From assembly GCA_944350265.1 (NCBI GenBank), contig CALVOG010000004.1, positions 1 to 64,000 on the forward strand: DNA of 64,000 nucleotides. The letters are read 5' to 3'. Under the pieces are notes generated by a model. It saw only the letters and a program-made list of their open reading frames with translations. It was not told where the DNA came from and searched no databases. Both the position numbers and the translations under genes were made by a program. Source of the stretch: an uncultured Clostridia bacterium (lineage in GTDB: Bacteria; Bacillota; Clostridia; Christensenellales; UBA1242). Numbering within the stretch: the stretch's first letter is position 1; every line of letters starts with the position of its first letter. Positions 1 through 9,284 of this stretch are shown one piece after another.

Positions 1-64
1 ACAACGAACTAAAACTTCCAAACGATTTCGGCAAAAACTTAAAAAAATTCAATATTTTATAAAA

Positions 65-91
65 TTCGACATCTTTATCAAACTTTCGACA
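65..91. promoter_or_regulatory. Pair of Spo0A-type boxes (TTCGACA)
   Basis: TTCGACA occurs at 65-71 and again at 85-91, exactly 20 bp apart on the same strand. A looser TTCGGCA lies at 27-33. The B. subtilis 0A box is TTCGNCA (TGNCGAA on the other strand). The regulated gene would lie left of the window or is not visible. The rest of 1-300 is AT-rich with no credible gene. Confidence 0.4.
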
Positions 92-300
92 AAATTCTTT
101 ACAAAATGCTGTTTTATACCAAATTCTCGCTTAAATTCTTTACAAAAATACTCCAAACTTACGAACAAAATGGAAAGTATATATGGACGAGCAAATGAAG
201 AGGGGACAGGCAAAGAGGATGGATAAGATATATGCGTTTTTTGAAGTGGATGAATTAGATATTTTAGTTTTTTAAGGGTTTGGGTTAATATACGCGGGAA

Positions 301-545
301 AGTGGATAGATTAGACATACGCGGGTGGGTGCTACGACGAGATTCTTCGCTTCGCTCAGAATGACAAATAACTGCCCTGCCTAACGGTATGGGCGGGACT
401 GCGCGTTGAAGGTTATATAAAATGTGGCGTCGCCACCTCAGAATGACAAATAATCATCCTGCCTAACGGTAGAGGCTATGCTGCGCGTTTAACATAATAT
501 AAAATGTGGCGGTGCCACCTCAGAATGACAAACAACCATTTGCCG
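301..545. repeat. Dispersed intergenic composite repeat, copy 1
   Basis: The copy begins with the TTAGACATACGCGGG core, then the near-palindrome ATTCTTCGCTTCGCTCAGAAT, then CTGCCCTGCCTAACGGTA, followed by two further modules ending CACCTCAGAATGACAAA. The same modules recur in at least ten other gaps in this window. It is non-coding. Confidence 0.8.
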
Positions 546-634
546 TTGGTCAGTGTTTCTATGCAAGCTGGGCGTGAACGGGTTATATTTTGAGGGTTGG
601 TGCCTTGTGCGAGCTTGGGGCGAAACTGTTAGTG

Positions 635-686
635 CAATGGGGTGCGAGCCTAGGTGAAAACAATGGGGTGCGAGCCTTAGTGAAAA
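635..686 (+). repeat. 26-bp tandem repeat, two copies
   Basis: Units at 635-660 and 661-686 begin CAATGGGGTGCGAGCC and differ at about two positions. A degenerate third unit may precede them. The repeat lies just beyond the comF stop codon. Confidence 0.8.
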
Positions 687-724
687 CGTTGGCATCTCTG
701 TGTGAGCTGGGTGTGAGCGGGTTG

Positions 725-1468
725 TTATTTTTGCACGGGGAGGGTTTTGCGTTTATTGCGGGCGACGGCACACACCGAAACGGAGGAGGCGTATTTGGCG
801 AGTTCTGCGCTACACGCATCCACGGTTGAGCAAGTTGTGATGATATCGTCGACGAGAAGAACATTTTTATTTTTAATCGCCTTTTTGTCGATGACGGAAA
901 AGGTATTTTTCAAATTTTTCATTCTATCCACGTAGCCGAGTTCTTTTTGTGCCTTGGTGTCGAAATTTTTTCTTAGAACCTCCACCACCTCGACGTTTGT
1001 GAGTTTTCCAAGTTCTTCGGCGAGAAGTTTGGATTGATTAAACGAGCGCTCGCGTTCCTTTTTCGGCGTCATTGGCACGAAGGTGATTAGGTCGAAATTT
1101 TTGATGTTCTCGCCGATATATTTTGCAATCAAAACAGCGAATCCCAAAGCAAGATAACGGCGATTATTTTTCTTATACGAAAGAATTGCGTCGCGCACAG
1201 CCCTGTCATACACAAACGGGCAGAACGCGTGTTTGAAGTGGTGCTTTGTCTTTTGACAATTATCGCAAACAATCGCCTCGTTCAGTATTGGTTCGTCACA
1301 AACCAAACAGCGGTTGCCAGTGTTAAATGGCAAATCTTTCGCGCACGAATCGCAAAATGGGCGAGAATAAAAATCTTTGACATCCCTTCCGCAAAATATG
1401 CACTTAATGTCAGGCGGAAACATCAAATTTAAGCACTTATTTAAAAACTCACCAAACTTACTTTTCAT
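725..1468 (-). CDS. comF: ComF family phosphoribosyltransferase-like protein
   Basis: ComF family protein linked to DNA uptake and processing in competence; the exact reaction is not established. The N-terminus has four CxxC pairs (about residues 23-26, 39-42, 54-57, 68-71), expected to bind zinc. The C-terminal half holds the PRPP-binding loop VLLVDDIITTCST near residue 203. ATG at 1468 is preferred over the in-frame TTG at 1471. The start overlaps the end of recD2 by 11 bp, so translation is probably coupled. The length (247 aa) is normal. No other competence gene is visible here, so a role outside competence is possible. Confidence 0.9.
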   Translation of the reverse strand: MKSKFGEFLNKCLNLMFPPDIKCIFCGRDVKDFYSRPFCDSCAKDLPFNTGNRCLVCDEPILNEAIVCDNCQKTKHHFKHAFCPFVYDRAVRDAILSYKKNNRRYLALGFAVLIAKYIGENIKNFDLITFVPMTPKKERERSFNQSKLLAEELGKLTNVEVVEVLRKNFDTKAQKELGYVDRMKNLKNTFSVIDKKAIKNKNVLLVDDIITTCSTVDACSAELAKYASSVSVCAVARNKRKTLPVQK

Positions 1469-3695
1469 CAAACAACTTTGCCATCTTTTCCTCGGCAGTT
1501 ACGAGGAGTTTTTTTAATAGTGTGAAGCGTGTGGCGGTGTATTTATTAGAAACCATACGCTTAAGGTATTGCTTTTCGCCAACAATAACCACCATTTTTT
1601 TCGCGCGTGTGACGGCGGTGTAGATAAGGTTGCGGGTGAGGATGATGCTTGGACCTGCGATTGCGGGAATTATCACCGTGTCAAACTCGGAGCCCTGGCT
1701 TTTATGAATGGTGATGGCGTATGAAAGCGAAAGGTCCATAAGGTCGGGGCGGGAGTAGAGGCAATTTCTGCCGTCCTCAAACTCCACATTAACCTCGCTT
1801 GAGTTCGGGTCGATGAGGGTGATATAGCCGATGTCGCCATTAAAGACGCCTTGCCCTGTTTCGTCGGCGTATTTGCCGTGTTTTTTCCACTCTAAATCGT
1901 AGTTATTTGTGATTTGCATAACTTTATCGCCAAGGCGGAAAATGGTTTGGCCAACCTCCACCTGAGGCTTTCGAACATCAGGCGGATTTATCACCTCTTG
2001 CAAGGTTTTATTCAAACTTTCAATTCCGCAAACGCCCGCTTTCATAGGTGCCAGAACCTGAATTTCGCGCGGGTCTGTTTTGAGGTATTTAGGTAGGCGC
2101 GTGGTGACCAAATCGATGATGGTGTTCTTTATGCTTTCGCCGTCGCCCTTGCTTTCAAAGAAGAAATCCATACTCGAATTGTCGATAAGAGGCATCTTTC
2201 CGTCGTTTATGAGGTGGGCGTTGGTGATAATCAAACTTTTTTCGCTTTGCCTAAATATTTTTGTGAGCATACAAAACTCAATCGTTCCGCTTCCCAAAAT
2301 ATCCGCAAGCACGTTGCCCGCGCCCACGCTTGGAAGTTGGTCTTTATCACCAACAAGGATGAGTTTGCAGTCACGTGGGAGGGCTTTAAGGAGGTTGCAC
2401 ATAAGGGCGGAGTCCACCATCGACACCTCGTCGCAAATGACGGCGTCCACTTTAAGCGGGTTGCTTTCATTGTGCATAAAGTAACTCTCATCGGTTTTAA
2501 TCACATTGACTTCAAGGAGGCGGTGAATGGTTTTTGCCTCTCTACCCGTGCTGTCGCTCATACGTTTCGACGCGCGCCCTGTTGGAGCAACAAGTGCAAC
2601 GCGAAGTTTCATATTCTCAAAGATTTCCAAAATACACTTAATAATGGTGGTTTTGCCTGTTCCGGGCCCGCCAGTTATCACAAAAACGCCGTTGTTGACC
2701 GCGCCTTTAATTGCCCTAATCTGTTCGTCGTGGAAGGAAATCTTGTTCTTCTCTTGAAAATTTTTAATATCCGCGTCCACATCATACGATATATCCTTGC
2801 TGACATTTTTAAGCCACGTCAACTTTTGTGCGATGGTGTTTTCGTAGTAATAATATTTTGAAAGCATCACAATTTCAGTGCTGTCATAAAAAAGTGTTAC
2901 GCAGGTTCTGTCTAGGCAAAGGGTGTCGAAAGTGCTGTCGAAAAGTTCCTTATTTTCGTCGTATAATAGGTCAAGCGCTTTCTCTGCTTCGCCAAAAAGC
3001 ATATTTTTAGGTAAATATGTGTTGCCATTTTTTTCGCAACTGGTTTTAAGAACGTGAACAAGCCCTGCTCGAACGCGAAAGGCGCTGTTTGAAGGGATGC
3101 CCGCGTTTTTGGCAATTCTGTCAGCCGTGGTGAAGCCGATGCCGTCGATGTCCTCAATGAGTTTATATGGGTTGTTTTTAACGATATTGGCGGTTTTTTC
3201 CTTATATACATTATATATTTTAAGCGCCATATTTGTGGAAATGTTGTAGTTTTGCAAAAACATAATGGTGTTTTGCACTTCTTTATGCTCTCTAAAACTC
3301 ATTCCAATTTCCAGCGCTTTTTTTTCGCTTATTCCTTTAATAGTGGCAAGTTTTTCGGGAGAGTATTCGATAATCTCCAGCGTGTCCGCACCAAAAACAT
3401 CCACAATCCGCTTTGCCGTTATTGGACCCACTCCGCGGATAAGCCCGCTTCCAAGGTATTTTTCCATCCCTGCGATGGTTTTTGGCTGAGTGAGCTCGTA
3501 GGAGGTGAAAGCAAACTGCACGCCAAACTTAGAGCGCTCAAACTTTCCTTCAAGCGACACCATTGCGCCGATTTTCACGTCAATAAATTTTCCAACCACG
3601 GTGACAAGCGTGCCATCCTTTTCAAGTTTTGCCACAGTGTATCCATTCTCTTCATTACGAAAGACGATGTCGTCAATAGTTCCAATTAAAGCCAT
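1458..3695 (-). CDS. recD2: RecD2 family 5'-3' DNA helicase
   Basis: SF1B helicase of the RecD2 type, which works without RecBC in Gram-positive bacteria in replication-fork maintenance and repair. The 745-residue protein has an N-terminal OB-like segment, helix-hairpin-helix motifs (for example GLIRGVGPITAKRI), Walker A GGPGTGKTT near residue 341, a DEVSMVD Walker B, and the C-terminal motif YTAVTRAKK. The ATG at 3695 has no Shine-Dalgarno sequence. A TAAAAT -10 box ends 6 nt upstream, with TTGCTT as -35, so the mRNA is probably leaderless. It is divergent from marR and cotranscribed with comF. Confidence 0.95.
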   Translation of the reverse strand: MALIGTIDDIVFRNEENGYTVAKLEKDGTLVTVVGKFIDVKIGAMVSLEGKFERSKFGVQFAFTSYELTQPKTIAGMEKYLGSGLIRGVGPITAKRIVDVFGADTLEIIEYSPEKLATIKGISEKKALEIGMSFREHKEVQNTIMFLQNYNISTNMALKIYNVYKEKTANIVKNNPYKLIEDIDGIGFTTADRIAKNAGIPSNSAFRVRAGLVHVLKTSCEKNGNTYLPKNMLFGEAEKALDLLYDENKELFDSTFDTLCLDRTCVTLFYDSTEIVMLSKYYYYENTIAQKLTWLKNVSKDISYDVDADIKNFQEKNKISFHDEQIRAIKGAVNNGVFVITGGPGTGKTTIIKCILEIFENMKLRVALVAPTGRASKRMSDSTGREAKTIHRLLEVNVIKTDESYFMHNESNPLKVDAVICDEVSMVDSALMCNLLKALPRDCKLILVGDKDQLPSVGAGNVLADILGSGTIEFCMLTKIFRQSEKSLIITNAHLINDGKMPLIDNSSMDFFFESKGDGESIKNTIIDLVTTRLPKYLKTDPREIQVLAPMKAGVCGIESLNKTLQEVINPPDVRKPQVEVGQTIFRLGDKVMQITNNYDLEWKKHGKYADETGQGVFNGDIGYITLIDPNSSEVNVEFEDGRNCLYSRPDLMDLSLSYAITIHKSQGSEFDTVIIPAIAGPSIILTRNLIYTAVTRAKKMVVIVGEKQYLKRMVSNKYTATRFTLLKKLLVTAEEKMAKLFDEK

Positions 3696-3701
3696 AACAC
3701 T

Positions 3702-3730
3702 ATTTTAATAACTTTTTACCTAAAAAGCAA
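3702..3730 (-). promoter_or_regulatory. recD2 promoter, leaderless type
   Basis: On the minus strand this reads TTGCTT (3730-3725), a 17-bp spacer, then TAAAAT (3707-3702). The -10 box ends 6 nt before the recD2 ATG, so transcription should start at or next to the start codon. Confidence 0.6.
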
Positions 3731-3739
3731 GCAAAACAG

Positions 3740-3768
3740 TTGCAAAATATTGAAAGGTTAGATATAAT
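3740..3768 (+). promoter_or_regulatory. marR promoter, leaderless type
   Basis: TTGCAA (3740-3745), 17-bp spacer, TATAAT (3763-3768). The -10 box ends 7 nt before the ATG at 3776. This makes the upstream in-frame TTG at 3740 a promoter element, not a start codon. Confidence 0.75.
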
Positions 3769-3775
3769 TAACAAT

Positions 3776-4159
3776 ATGAAAAACGCAGAAAAACTTATTG
3801 AAATTGAGGCGCTACTCGAAAATATCACCAAACACTATGCAAAAAACAACCTTTTGCGGTTTAAGTTTTTGTATTTCGTCAATCAGTATGAAAACTTGTC
3901 GGTGGGAATGATTATCTCAAAATTGGGCATCAAAAAGTCGAATTTCGCTTTGATGAGCAAAAAATTGGAAGAGGAAGGCGTTGTTGAAATAAGACAGGGC
4001 GAGTTAGATAAGCGCATTCGCAAACTTTTTTTGACCGAAAAGGGGAAGGAACAACTAAAAAAATACATTGCCGATATCAACAAGTTTTTTGCCGATTTCG
4101 ACCCGCAAGTTGATAACTCCATTGAACAATTAAACTACTATTTGAATAAAAAAGTTTAA
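3776..4159 (+). CDS. MarR-like winged-helix transcriptional regulator
   Basis: A 127-residue winged-helix protein. The recognition segment LGIKKSNFALMSKKLEEEGVV is followed by a wing (ELDKRIRKLFLTEKGKE), the usual MarR layout. Flanking helices would form the dimer interface. The ligand and targets are unknown. The start is ATG 3776; the longer reading from TTG 3740 is rejected because that TTG is the -35 element. No Shine-Dalgarno sequence is present, so the mRNA is probably leaderless. It is divergent from recD2, and autoregulation or recD2 control from the shared 80-bp gap is possible but unproven. Confidence 0.8.
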   Translation: MKNAEKLIEIEALLENITKHYAKNNLLRFKFLYFVNQYENLSVGMIISKLGIKKSNFALMSKKLEEEGVVEIRQGELDKRIRKLFLTEKGKEQLKKYIADINKFFADFDPQVDNSIEQLNYYLNKKV

Positions 4160-4179
4160 TTGAAAGAGTGGAGTTAGTG

Positions 4180-4455
4180 CGCTTGCGGTGAAGTGTTAAG
4201 TAACGCGTGGTTGCAACATAACCAAAGACGATGCCATTAAATGTCGTTTTGAGGTGGCAATGCCACTTTCTATGATATGACTAGCCTGCTATAACACCTC
4301 AGCCGTAAGGAAACACTGCTTAATGTCATTCTTCGCTCCGCTCAGAATGACAAATAAACTAACAGTCCAAACGGTATAAGCGATATGGCGTGCTAAACAA
4401 TCCAAAATGTAAGGTGATACGCGACACTTTAAAATATGGCGGTGCCACCGACAAC
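4180..4455. repeat. Dispersed intergenic composite repeat, copy 2
   Basis: Modules present include GCCATTAAATGTCGTTTTGAG, CATTCTTCGCTCCGCTCAGAA, and ACGCGACACTTTAAAATATGG. They fill the marR-cysS gap. No gene is seen. Confidence 0.75.
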
Positions 4456-4474
4456 TTAAATAGTGGAGATTTTT

Positions 4475-5872
4475 ATGGAACAAATTAAATTTTATAATTC
4501 ACTTTCACGTCAAAAAGAGGTTTTTGTGCCGTTGGAGGCGGGAAAGGTTAAGATGTATGCGTGCGGAATCACGCCGTCGGCGGAGGCCCATATCGGGCAT
4601 CTTTATCAGGCGCTTATATACGACATTATGCGCTCTTTTTTGGTGAAAGAAGGGTATAAGGTGACATATGCGCGAAACTACACCGACGTTGACGACAAGA
4701 TTATTGCAAAATCGAACGAACTTCACCTGCCAGCCGACGTCTACGCCAAAGAGATGATTAAGAAAATCGACGCCGAAATGCACGCGTATGGCATTGGTGA
4801 GCCTGACATTTGGCTTTACGCCACCAAAACGATTGGCGATATGATTAAGTTCATCCAAAAATTGATAGACAGCAAAAAGGCCTACGTCACAAAGGGCGGT
4901 GATGTATATTTTTCGGTTGATAGTTTTAAAGATTACGGCAAACTTTCGGGCAGACGCACTGACGAGGCGCTTGACGGAGTTAGGATTGATAATGACGAGG
5001 AAAAGTTGAGTCCGCTTGACTTTGCGCTTTGGAAGTCGGCAAAAGAGGGTGAGCCGTTTTGGGATTCACCTTGGGGTAAAGGGCGACCGGGGTGGCATAT
5101 TGAGTGTTCGGTTATGAACTATGTGACTTTCGGCGACCAAATTGACATCCACGGCGGTGGCAGGGACCTACTCTTTCCTCACCACGAAAACGAAATCGCA
5201 CAAAGTGAGAGTTTGACGGGCAAGCCGTTTGCAAAGTATTGGATACACAACGGGCTTATCCGCGTCAATGGGCAGAAGATGAGTAAAAGTTTGGGCAATT
5301 CTCTTCTTATGGGCGAACTTAGAGAAAAGTATGATGTTGAAGTTGTGAAAATGGCACTTTTGCAAAATTCCTATCACACCGACATTAACATAACCGACAA
5401 ACTTTTCACCGACACTGAAAAACATCTCTATGAATTTTACAGCGTTTTGAAACTTGCAAAGGCAAAGTTTGGCGATTTCGCTGGAAAAGACCAAAAAGTG
5501 GAGGAAGATTTTGACAGCGCTATGCGTGATGACCTTAACACCTCAAAGGCGCTTTCCTATCTTTATAACATCTTCAAAACGGCAAGAGAAAGGGTGGAAA
5601 AGGGCGACAAGAGCGTTGTTGCCACACTTAATAGCGTTGTGAAAACCTATTCGCTTTTGGGCATATTTAAAGAGGACGCGGAAACTTTTGTTGCTAACGT
5701 CGAAAAAAAGACGGCGATTTCAATACCTAACAATGTGAAAGAGTTAGCCGAAAAGCGTTGGCAGGCGAAAAAAGAGAGAAATTTCGCCCTTGCTGACCAA
5801 CTCCGCAAGGAAATTGAAGAGTTAGGCTACCTTGTTTTGGATGCAAAAGATGGGTATAAAATCACAAAATAG
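4475..5872 (+). CDS. cysS: Cysteinyl-tRNA synthetase
   Basis: Charges tRNA-Cys with cysteine in the cytoplasm (class I aminoacyl-tRNA synthetase). The 465-residue protein has the HIGH motif at about residues 39-42, KMSKS at about 268-272, and the expected zinc ligands: Cys30, a Cys in HIECSVMN near 211, and the PHHENE segment. The ATG at 4475 follows a GGAG Shine-Dalgarno sequence at 4465-4468; the upstream GTG at 4463 lacks one. I see no T-box leader, since the upstream gap is filled with a dispersed repeat. Length is normal. Confidence 0.97.
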   Translation: MEQIKFYNSLSRQKEVFVPLEAGKVKMYACGITPSAEAHIGHLYQALIYDIMRSFLVKEGYKVTYARNYTDVDDKIIAKSNELHLPADVYAKEMIKKIDAEMHAYGIGEPDIWLYATKTIGDMIKFIQKLIDSKKAYVTKGGDVYFSVDSFKDYGKLSGRRTDEALDGVRIDNDEEKLSPLDFALWKSAKEGEPFWDSPWGKGRPGWHIECSVMNYVTFGDQIDIHGGGRDLLFPHHENEIAQSESLTGKPFAKYWIHNGLIRVNGQKMSKSLGNSLLMGELREKYDVEVVKMALLQNSYHTDINITDKLFTDTEKHLYEFYSVLKLAKAKFGDFAGKDQKVEEDFDSAMRDDLNTSKALSYLYNIFKTARERVEKGDKSVVATLNSVVKTYSLLGIFKEDAETFVANVEKKTAISIPNNVKELAEKRWQAKKERNFALADQLRKEIEELGYLVLDAKDGYKITK

Positions 5873-5956
5873 TGTCGATTTTTGCTTATTTGGTGCGAAA
5901 TTTTCCCAAAAAACCACATTTTATTAAACAAAAATTAAAAATTAGTTGATTTTGTT

Positions 5957-5984
5957 TTGAAAATCTCCCAAAAAGTTGTATTAT
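5957..5984 (+). promoter_or_regulatory. pgk promoter
   Basis: TTGAAA (5957-5962), 16-bp spacer, TATTAT (5979-5984), followed by a GGGGGAT Shine-Dalgarno sequence and the pgk ATG. Confidence 0.55.
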
Positions 5985-6006
5985 ATACTTAGCGGGGGAT
6001 ATTTTT

Positions 6007-7170
6007 ATGAAAAGAACGATAAGAGATTTGAAAAATATTGGCGGAAACAAAGTGCTTCTCCGTTGTGATTTCAATGTGCCACTTGATAAGTATGGCGACA
6101 TTTTGGACGCCACCAGAATTTTGACCTCTCTTCCCACCATTCGTTACCTAAACGAGCAGAACTGCAAACTTATCATTTGTTCGCACCTTGGTCGGCCAAA
6201 GGGGTATGACAAATATTTGTCGCTCTTTCCAGTTGCGGTGTGCCTTATGAAATATTTTCCAAACAAGGTGAGATTTTGCCCAAAGGTGACGGGTCCTGTG
6301 GTGGAAAAATATATTGACGAAATGAAGAACGGCGATATTTTGGTGCTGGAAAATCTCCGCTTCGACCCTAGAGAGGAAGAAAACGACCCAAGTTTTGTGA
6401 AGGAACTTGCCTCTTACTGCGATGTTTACGTTGATGACGCGTTCGGTGTGGCGCATCGTAAACACGCGTCAAACTACGGTGTGGCGCTTAAAAAACCAAA
6501 CGCAATCGGTTTTCTTATCGAAAAAGAGTTAAAGGTGTTCGAAAAAGCCTTTCAAAACCCGAAAAAACCGTTTGTTGCCATATTCGGTGGCGCCAAGGTT
6601 AAGGATAAACTTTTGCTTATCAAAAACATCATCGGTAAAGCCGACACCGTTCTAATCGGCGGAGGAATGGCATACACATTTTTGCTTGCCGAGGGAATAA
6701 ATATTGGTAAGTCGATTGTTGATTTGGACCTTGTGGACGAGGCAAAAAAGATTTTAAGCGACGCCAAAAATGCCAATATGAAAGTGCTTCTTCCTGTTGA
6801 CCACGTTGCGCTTAAAGGCGAAAAGGTGGTGAAAACAAACTTCTTGGACGCGGATATGGTGGGGCTTGATATCGGCAAAAAAACAGCCAAAATGTTCACC
6901 GAGGAAATCAAAAAGGCAGGGCAAATTGTGTGGAATGGTCCGCTTGGAAAGTATGAGGATAAGCGCTTCAAAAACGGCACTTTGCAAGTTGCTAAGGCAG
7001 TGGCAAAAAGTTCGGCGTATTCGATTGTTGGCGGAGGCGACAGCGTGGGCGCCATTAACACCTTGGGCTTTGCTGATAAAATCGACCACCTCTCAACAGG
7101 CGGAGGCGCTTCAATGAAACTTATGGAAGGGAAAACCTTGCCGGCGGTGGAGGTTATCGACACGCTTTAG
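6007..7170 (+). CDS. pgk: Phosphoglycerate kinase
   Basis: Interconverts 1,3-bisphosphoglycerate + ADP and 3-phosphoglycerate + ATP in glycolysis. The 387-residue length is typical. Hallmarks are RCDFNVPLD near the N-terminus, SHLGRPKG, the hinge/nucleotide segment FGGAKVKDKL, and the C-terminal GGGDSVGAI and STGGGASMKL loops. It has its own promoter and Shine-Dalgarno sequence. gap is not in the window; tpiA follows after a repeat-containing gap. Confidence 0.97.
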   Translation: MKRTIRDLKNIGGNKVLLRCDFNVPLDKYGDILDATRILTSLPTIRYLNEQNCKLIICSHLGRPKGYDKYLSLFPVAVCLMKYFPNKVRFCPKVTGPVVEKYIDEMKNGDILVLENLRFDPREEENDPSFVKELASYCDVYVDDAFGVAHRKHASNYGVALKKPNAIGFLIEKELKVFEKAFQNPKKPFVAIFGGAKVKDKLLLIKNIIGKADTVLIGGGMAYTFLLAEGINIGKSIVDLDLVDEAKKILSDAKNANMKVLLPVDHVALKGEKVVKTNFLDADMVGLDIGKKTAKMFTEEIKKAGQIVWNGPLGKYEDKRFKNGTLQVAKAVAKSSAYSIVGGGDSVGAINTLGFADKIDHLSTGGGASMKLMEGKTLPAVEVIDTL

Positions 7171-7204
7171 CTTGCGAGGCGTTAAGAGTTTAGTTGTGTT
7201 TTCT

Positions 7205-7340
7205 TAGCGACAAGAGGAAGGATTAGACATACGCGGGCAGTGATATGGCGTGACTACAATTAGCTTAAACCGCAAGGCGATACCATTAAATGTCATTTTA
7301 GGGCAAGAATGGTTGTAGAACGGCTTTCAAAAATTAGAAA
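7205..7340. repeat. Dispersed intergenic composite repeat, copy 3
   Basis: Contains GATTAGACATACGCGGGCAG, CCGCAAGGCGATACCATTAA and GTAGAACGGCTTTCAAAAAT, modules shared with the other copies. It lies between pgk and tpiA. Confidence 0.75.
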
Positions 7341-7437
7341 AACCACTTTGAGGACGAGACTTAAACAATCTAAAGAGAATATAGTTATAGAGCGCCTATT
7401 ATATAGGAATAGAATAAAAAATTAAAAACGAGGATTT

Positions 7438-8181
7438 ATGAAAAAAATTATCATTTCAAATTTCAAAATGAACACAGTGCCAAGTGATATGAAGGCGTAT
7501 TGTATGCAACTTGCCACAAAAACTTCGGGCAGTAAGAATAAGATTGTGGTTTGCCCGCCGTTTACGCATTTTTGCATCGCAAAGCAGTTCTTAGACGGCA
7601 GTAATGTGGAAATCGGTGCGCAAAATGTTTCCGATGTGGAGGTGGGCAATAACACCGGCGAAATTTCCGCGTCAATGCTTAAAGATGCGGGCGTGACATA
7701 TTGTATTGTTGGGCACAGCGAAAGGCGAAGCCGTTTTAAGGAAACCGACCGCCTTATCAACAAAAAAATCAAAATGGCGCTTTCGCAAGGGCTGAAAGTT
7801 ATCTTGTGTGTGGGCGAGGATAAGGTGACAAGAGAGGCAAAGGGTGCTTGCGCGTTTGTTAAAAAACAACTCGACGATGCGCTTAAAGGTATCTACGAAA
7901 ACGAACTTGAAAGCGTCATCATCGCCTATGAACCAATTTGGGCAATCGGCACAGGCAAAACAGCAACCCTTAAAGATATCGAAAAAATGGTGGGCGTGCT
8001 TCGAAAGGAAATTGCCTATCTATATAATGAAAAAACCAAAATCAACATTGTTTACGGCGGAAGTGTTGACATTAATAACTATAAAAAAATCATCTCTCTT
8101 TCCTGCCTTGATGGTGTTTTGATTGGTGGAGCAAGTTTGAATGTTGACAATTTCTCGGTTATTGCAAGAGAAAATTATTAG
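7438..8181 (+). CDS. tpiA: Triosephosphate isomerase
   Basis: Interconverts dihydroxyacetone phosphate and glyceraldehyde-3-phosphate in glycolysis. The 247-residue protein shows the substrate Lys in SNFKMN, the catalytic His in IVGHSERR, the catalytic Glu in AYEPIWAIGTGKT, and the phosphate-binding VYGGSV and IGGASL loops. A GAGG Shine-Dalgarno sequence precedes the ATG. dnaX starts 8 nt after the stop, so the two are probably cotranscribed, which is an unusual pairing. Confidence 0.97.
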   Translation: MKKIIISNFKMNTVPSDMKAYCMQLATKTSGSKNKIVVCPPFTHFCIAKQFLDGSNVEIGAQNVSDVEVGNNTGEISASMLKDAGVTYCIVGHSERRSRFKETDRLINKKIKMALSQGLKVILCVGEDKVTREAKGACAFVKKQLDDALKGIYENELESVIIAYEPIWAIGTGKTATLKDIEKMVGVLRKEIAYLYNEKTKINIVYGGSVDINNYKKIISLSCLDGVLIGGASLNVDNFSVIARENY

Positions 8182-8189
8182 GAGAACGA

Positions 8190-9284
8190 ATGGCACTATA
8201 CAGAGCTTATCGCCCAAAAACCTTTGAGGAGGTGATAGGGCAGGAGCATATCACAAAAACGCTCCAAAACCAGATTATGAACGGGCATATTGGACACGCC
8301 TACCTCTTCACTGGCACGCGCGGAACGGGAAAAACCAGTGTGGCAAAAATTTTTGCGCGCGCGGTTAATTGCTTAGACCCGCAAAATGGGTCGCCGTGCG
8401 GAAAGTGTGCAAACTGCCTCAAACTTCAAAACGATAACGACATCAACGTCATTGAAATGGACGCTGCCTCCAACAACAAGGTGGATGATGTGCGTGAAAT
8501 ACGAGAAAAAGTGAAGTTTATGCCAGTTGATGTGAAATATAAGGTTTACATCATCGACGAAGTGCATATGCTGACTGACTCGGCGTTCAACGCGCTTTTG
8601 AAAACGCTGGAAGAACCGCCAAAACACATCATTTTCATTTTGGCAACAACAGAGGTCCACAAACTTCCTCAAACCATCCTCTCGCGCTGTGTGAGATTCG
8701 ATTTTCGGTTGGTTTCGGTGAAAGAACTTATGGCGCACCTTGAAAAAATCTTTAAGAGAGAAAAGATTGAGTGCGATGAGGAAAGTTTAAAACTTATCGC
8801 AACGGCGGGCGAGGGGAGCGTGCGCGACACACTGTCGATTGCCGATTCGATTGCCTCATATTGTCAGGGCAAGATAACAAAAGAGGAAACGCTGAAAATT
8901 CTTGGCACCACCGACTACCTTTTAAATGTGGAATTTTTCAACTGCCTCAAAGAGCGTGAGGTGGGCAAAATGCTTGCGCTTATCGACAAAATGGAAAAAG
9001 AAGGCAAAAATTTGGCGGTGTTTGCAAAGGACATTTCGAGGCACGCGCGTAACCTTTTGGTGGTTAAAACGTGCGAGAACGCGAACGAGATTTTGTCCTT
9101 GCCTGATGACGCATATGCGCTTTTCGATGAACAAGCAAAACTCTTTGACGAAAAGGACTTAATTAGGTATATGCAAGTGTTTTCGTCGGCGGAAAACGAA
9201 CTGCGCTACACCCTTTCGGTGCGACTTTTACTTGAAACAACTTGTCTTACCGCAATGTCGGGCGAGCAAGTAAAAAAAAACTGA
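8190..9284 (+). CDS. dnaX: DNA polymerase III gamma/tau subunit, 0-frame product (gamma-like)
   Basis: Clamp-loader ATPase of the replisome. The 0-frame product is 364 residues: Walker A GTRGTGKTS at about 42-50, zinc cysteines 61, 70, 73 and 76, the DEVHML Walker B, and the sensor motif ILSRC. The frame ends with GTA AAA AAA AAC TGA inside a run of nine A. The -1 frame is open from there to 9616 and encodes a typical DnaX tail. This matches the way gamma and tau are made from one gene in E. coli (ribosomal -1 shift) or Thermus (transcriptional slippage on A9). A sequencing error in the A run is the main alternative. Confidence 0.93.
   Translation: MALYRAYRPKTFEEVIGQEHITKTLQNQIMNGHIGHAYLFTGTRGTGKTSVAKIFARAVNCLDPQNGSPCGKCANCLKLQNDNDINVIEMDAASNNKVDDVREIREKVKFMPVDVKYKVYIIDEVHMLTDSAFNALLKTLEEPPKHIIFILATTEVHKLPQTILSRCVRFDFRLVSVKELMAHLEKIFKREKIECDEESLKLIATAGEGSVRDTLSIADSIASYCQGKITKEETLKILGTTDYLLNVEFFNCLKEREVGKMLALIDKMEKEGKNLAVFAKDISRHARNLLVVKTCENANEILSLPDDAYALFDEQAKLFDEKDLIRYMQVFSSAENELRYTLSVRLLLETTCLTAMSGEQVKKN
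9272..9280 (+). promoter_or_regulatory. A9 slippery run in dnaX
   Basis: Nine A residues lie immediately before CTGAC. One extra A in the mRNA, or a -1 ribosomal slip, joins the 364-residue frame to the tail ending at 9616 and gives a 475-residue tau. The 0-frame TGA at 9282-9284 directly follows the run. Confidence 0.7.

Noticed and set aside
49..318. 89-codon minus-strand ORF at the left edge
   Set aside because: No Shine-Dalgarno sequence, low-complexity product, overlaps 0A boxes and a repeat copy.
4160..4474. T-box leader for cysS
   Set aside because: No T-box sequence or antiterminator; the gap is made of dispersed repeat modules.
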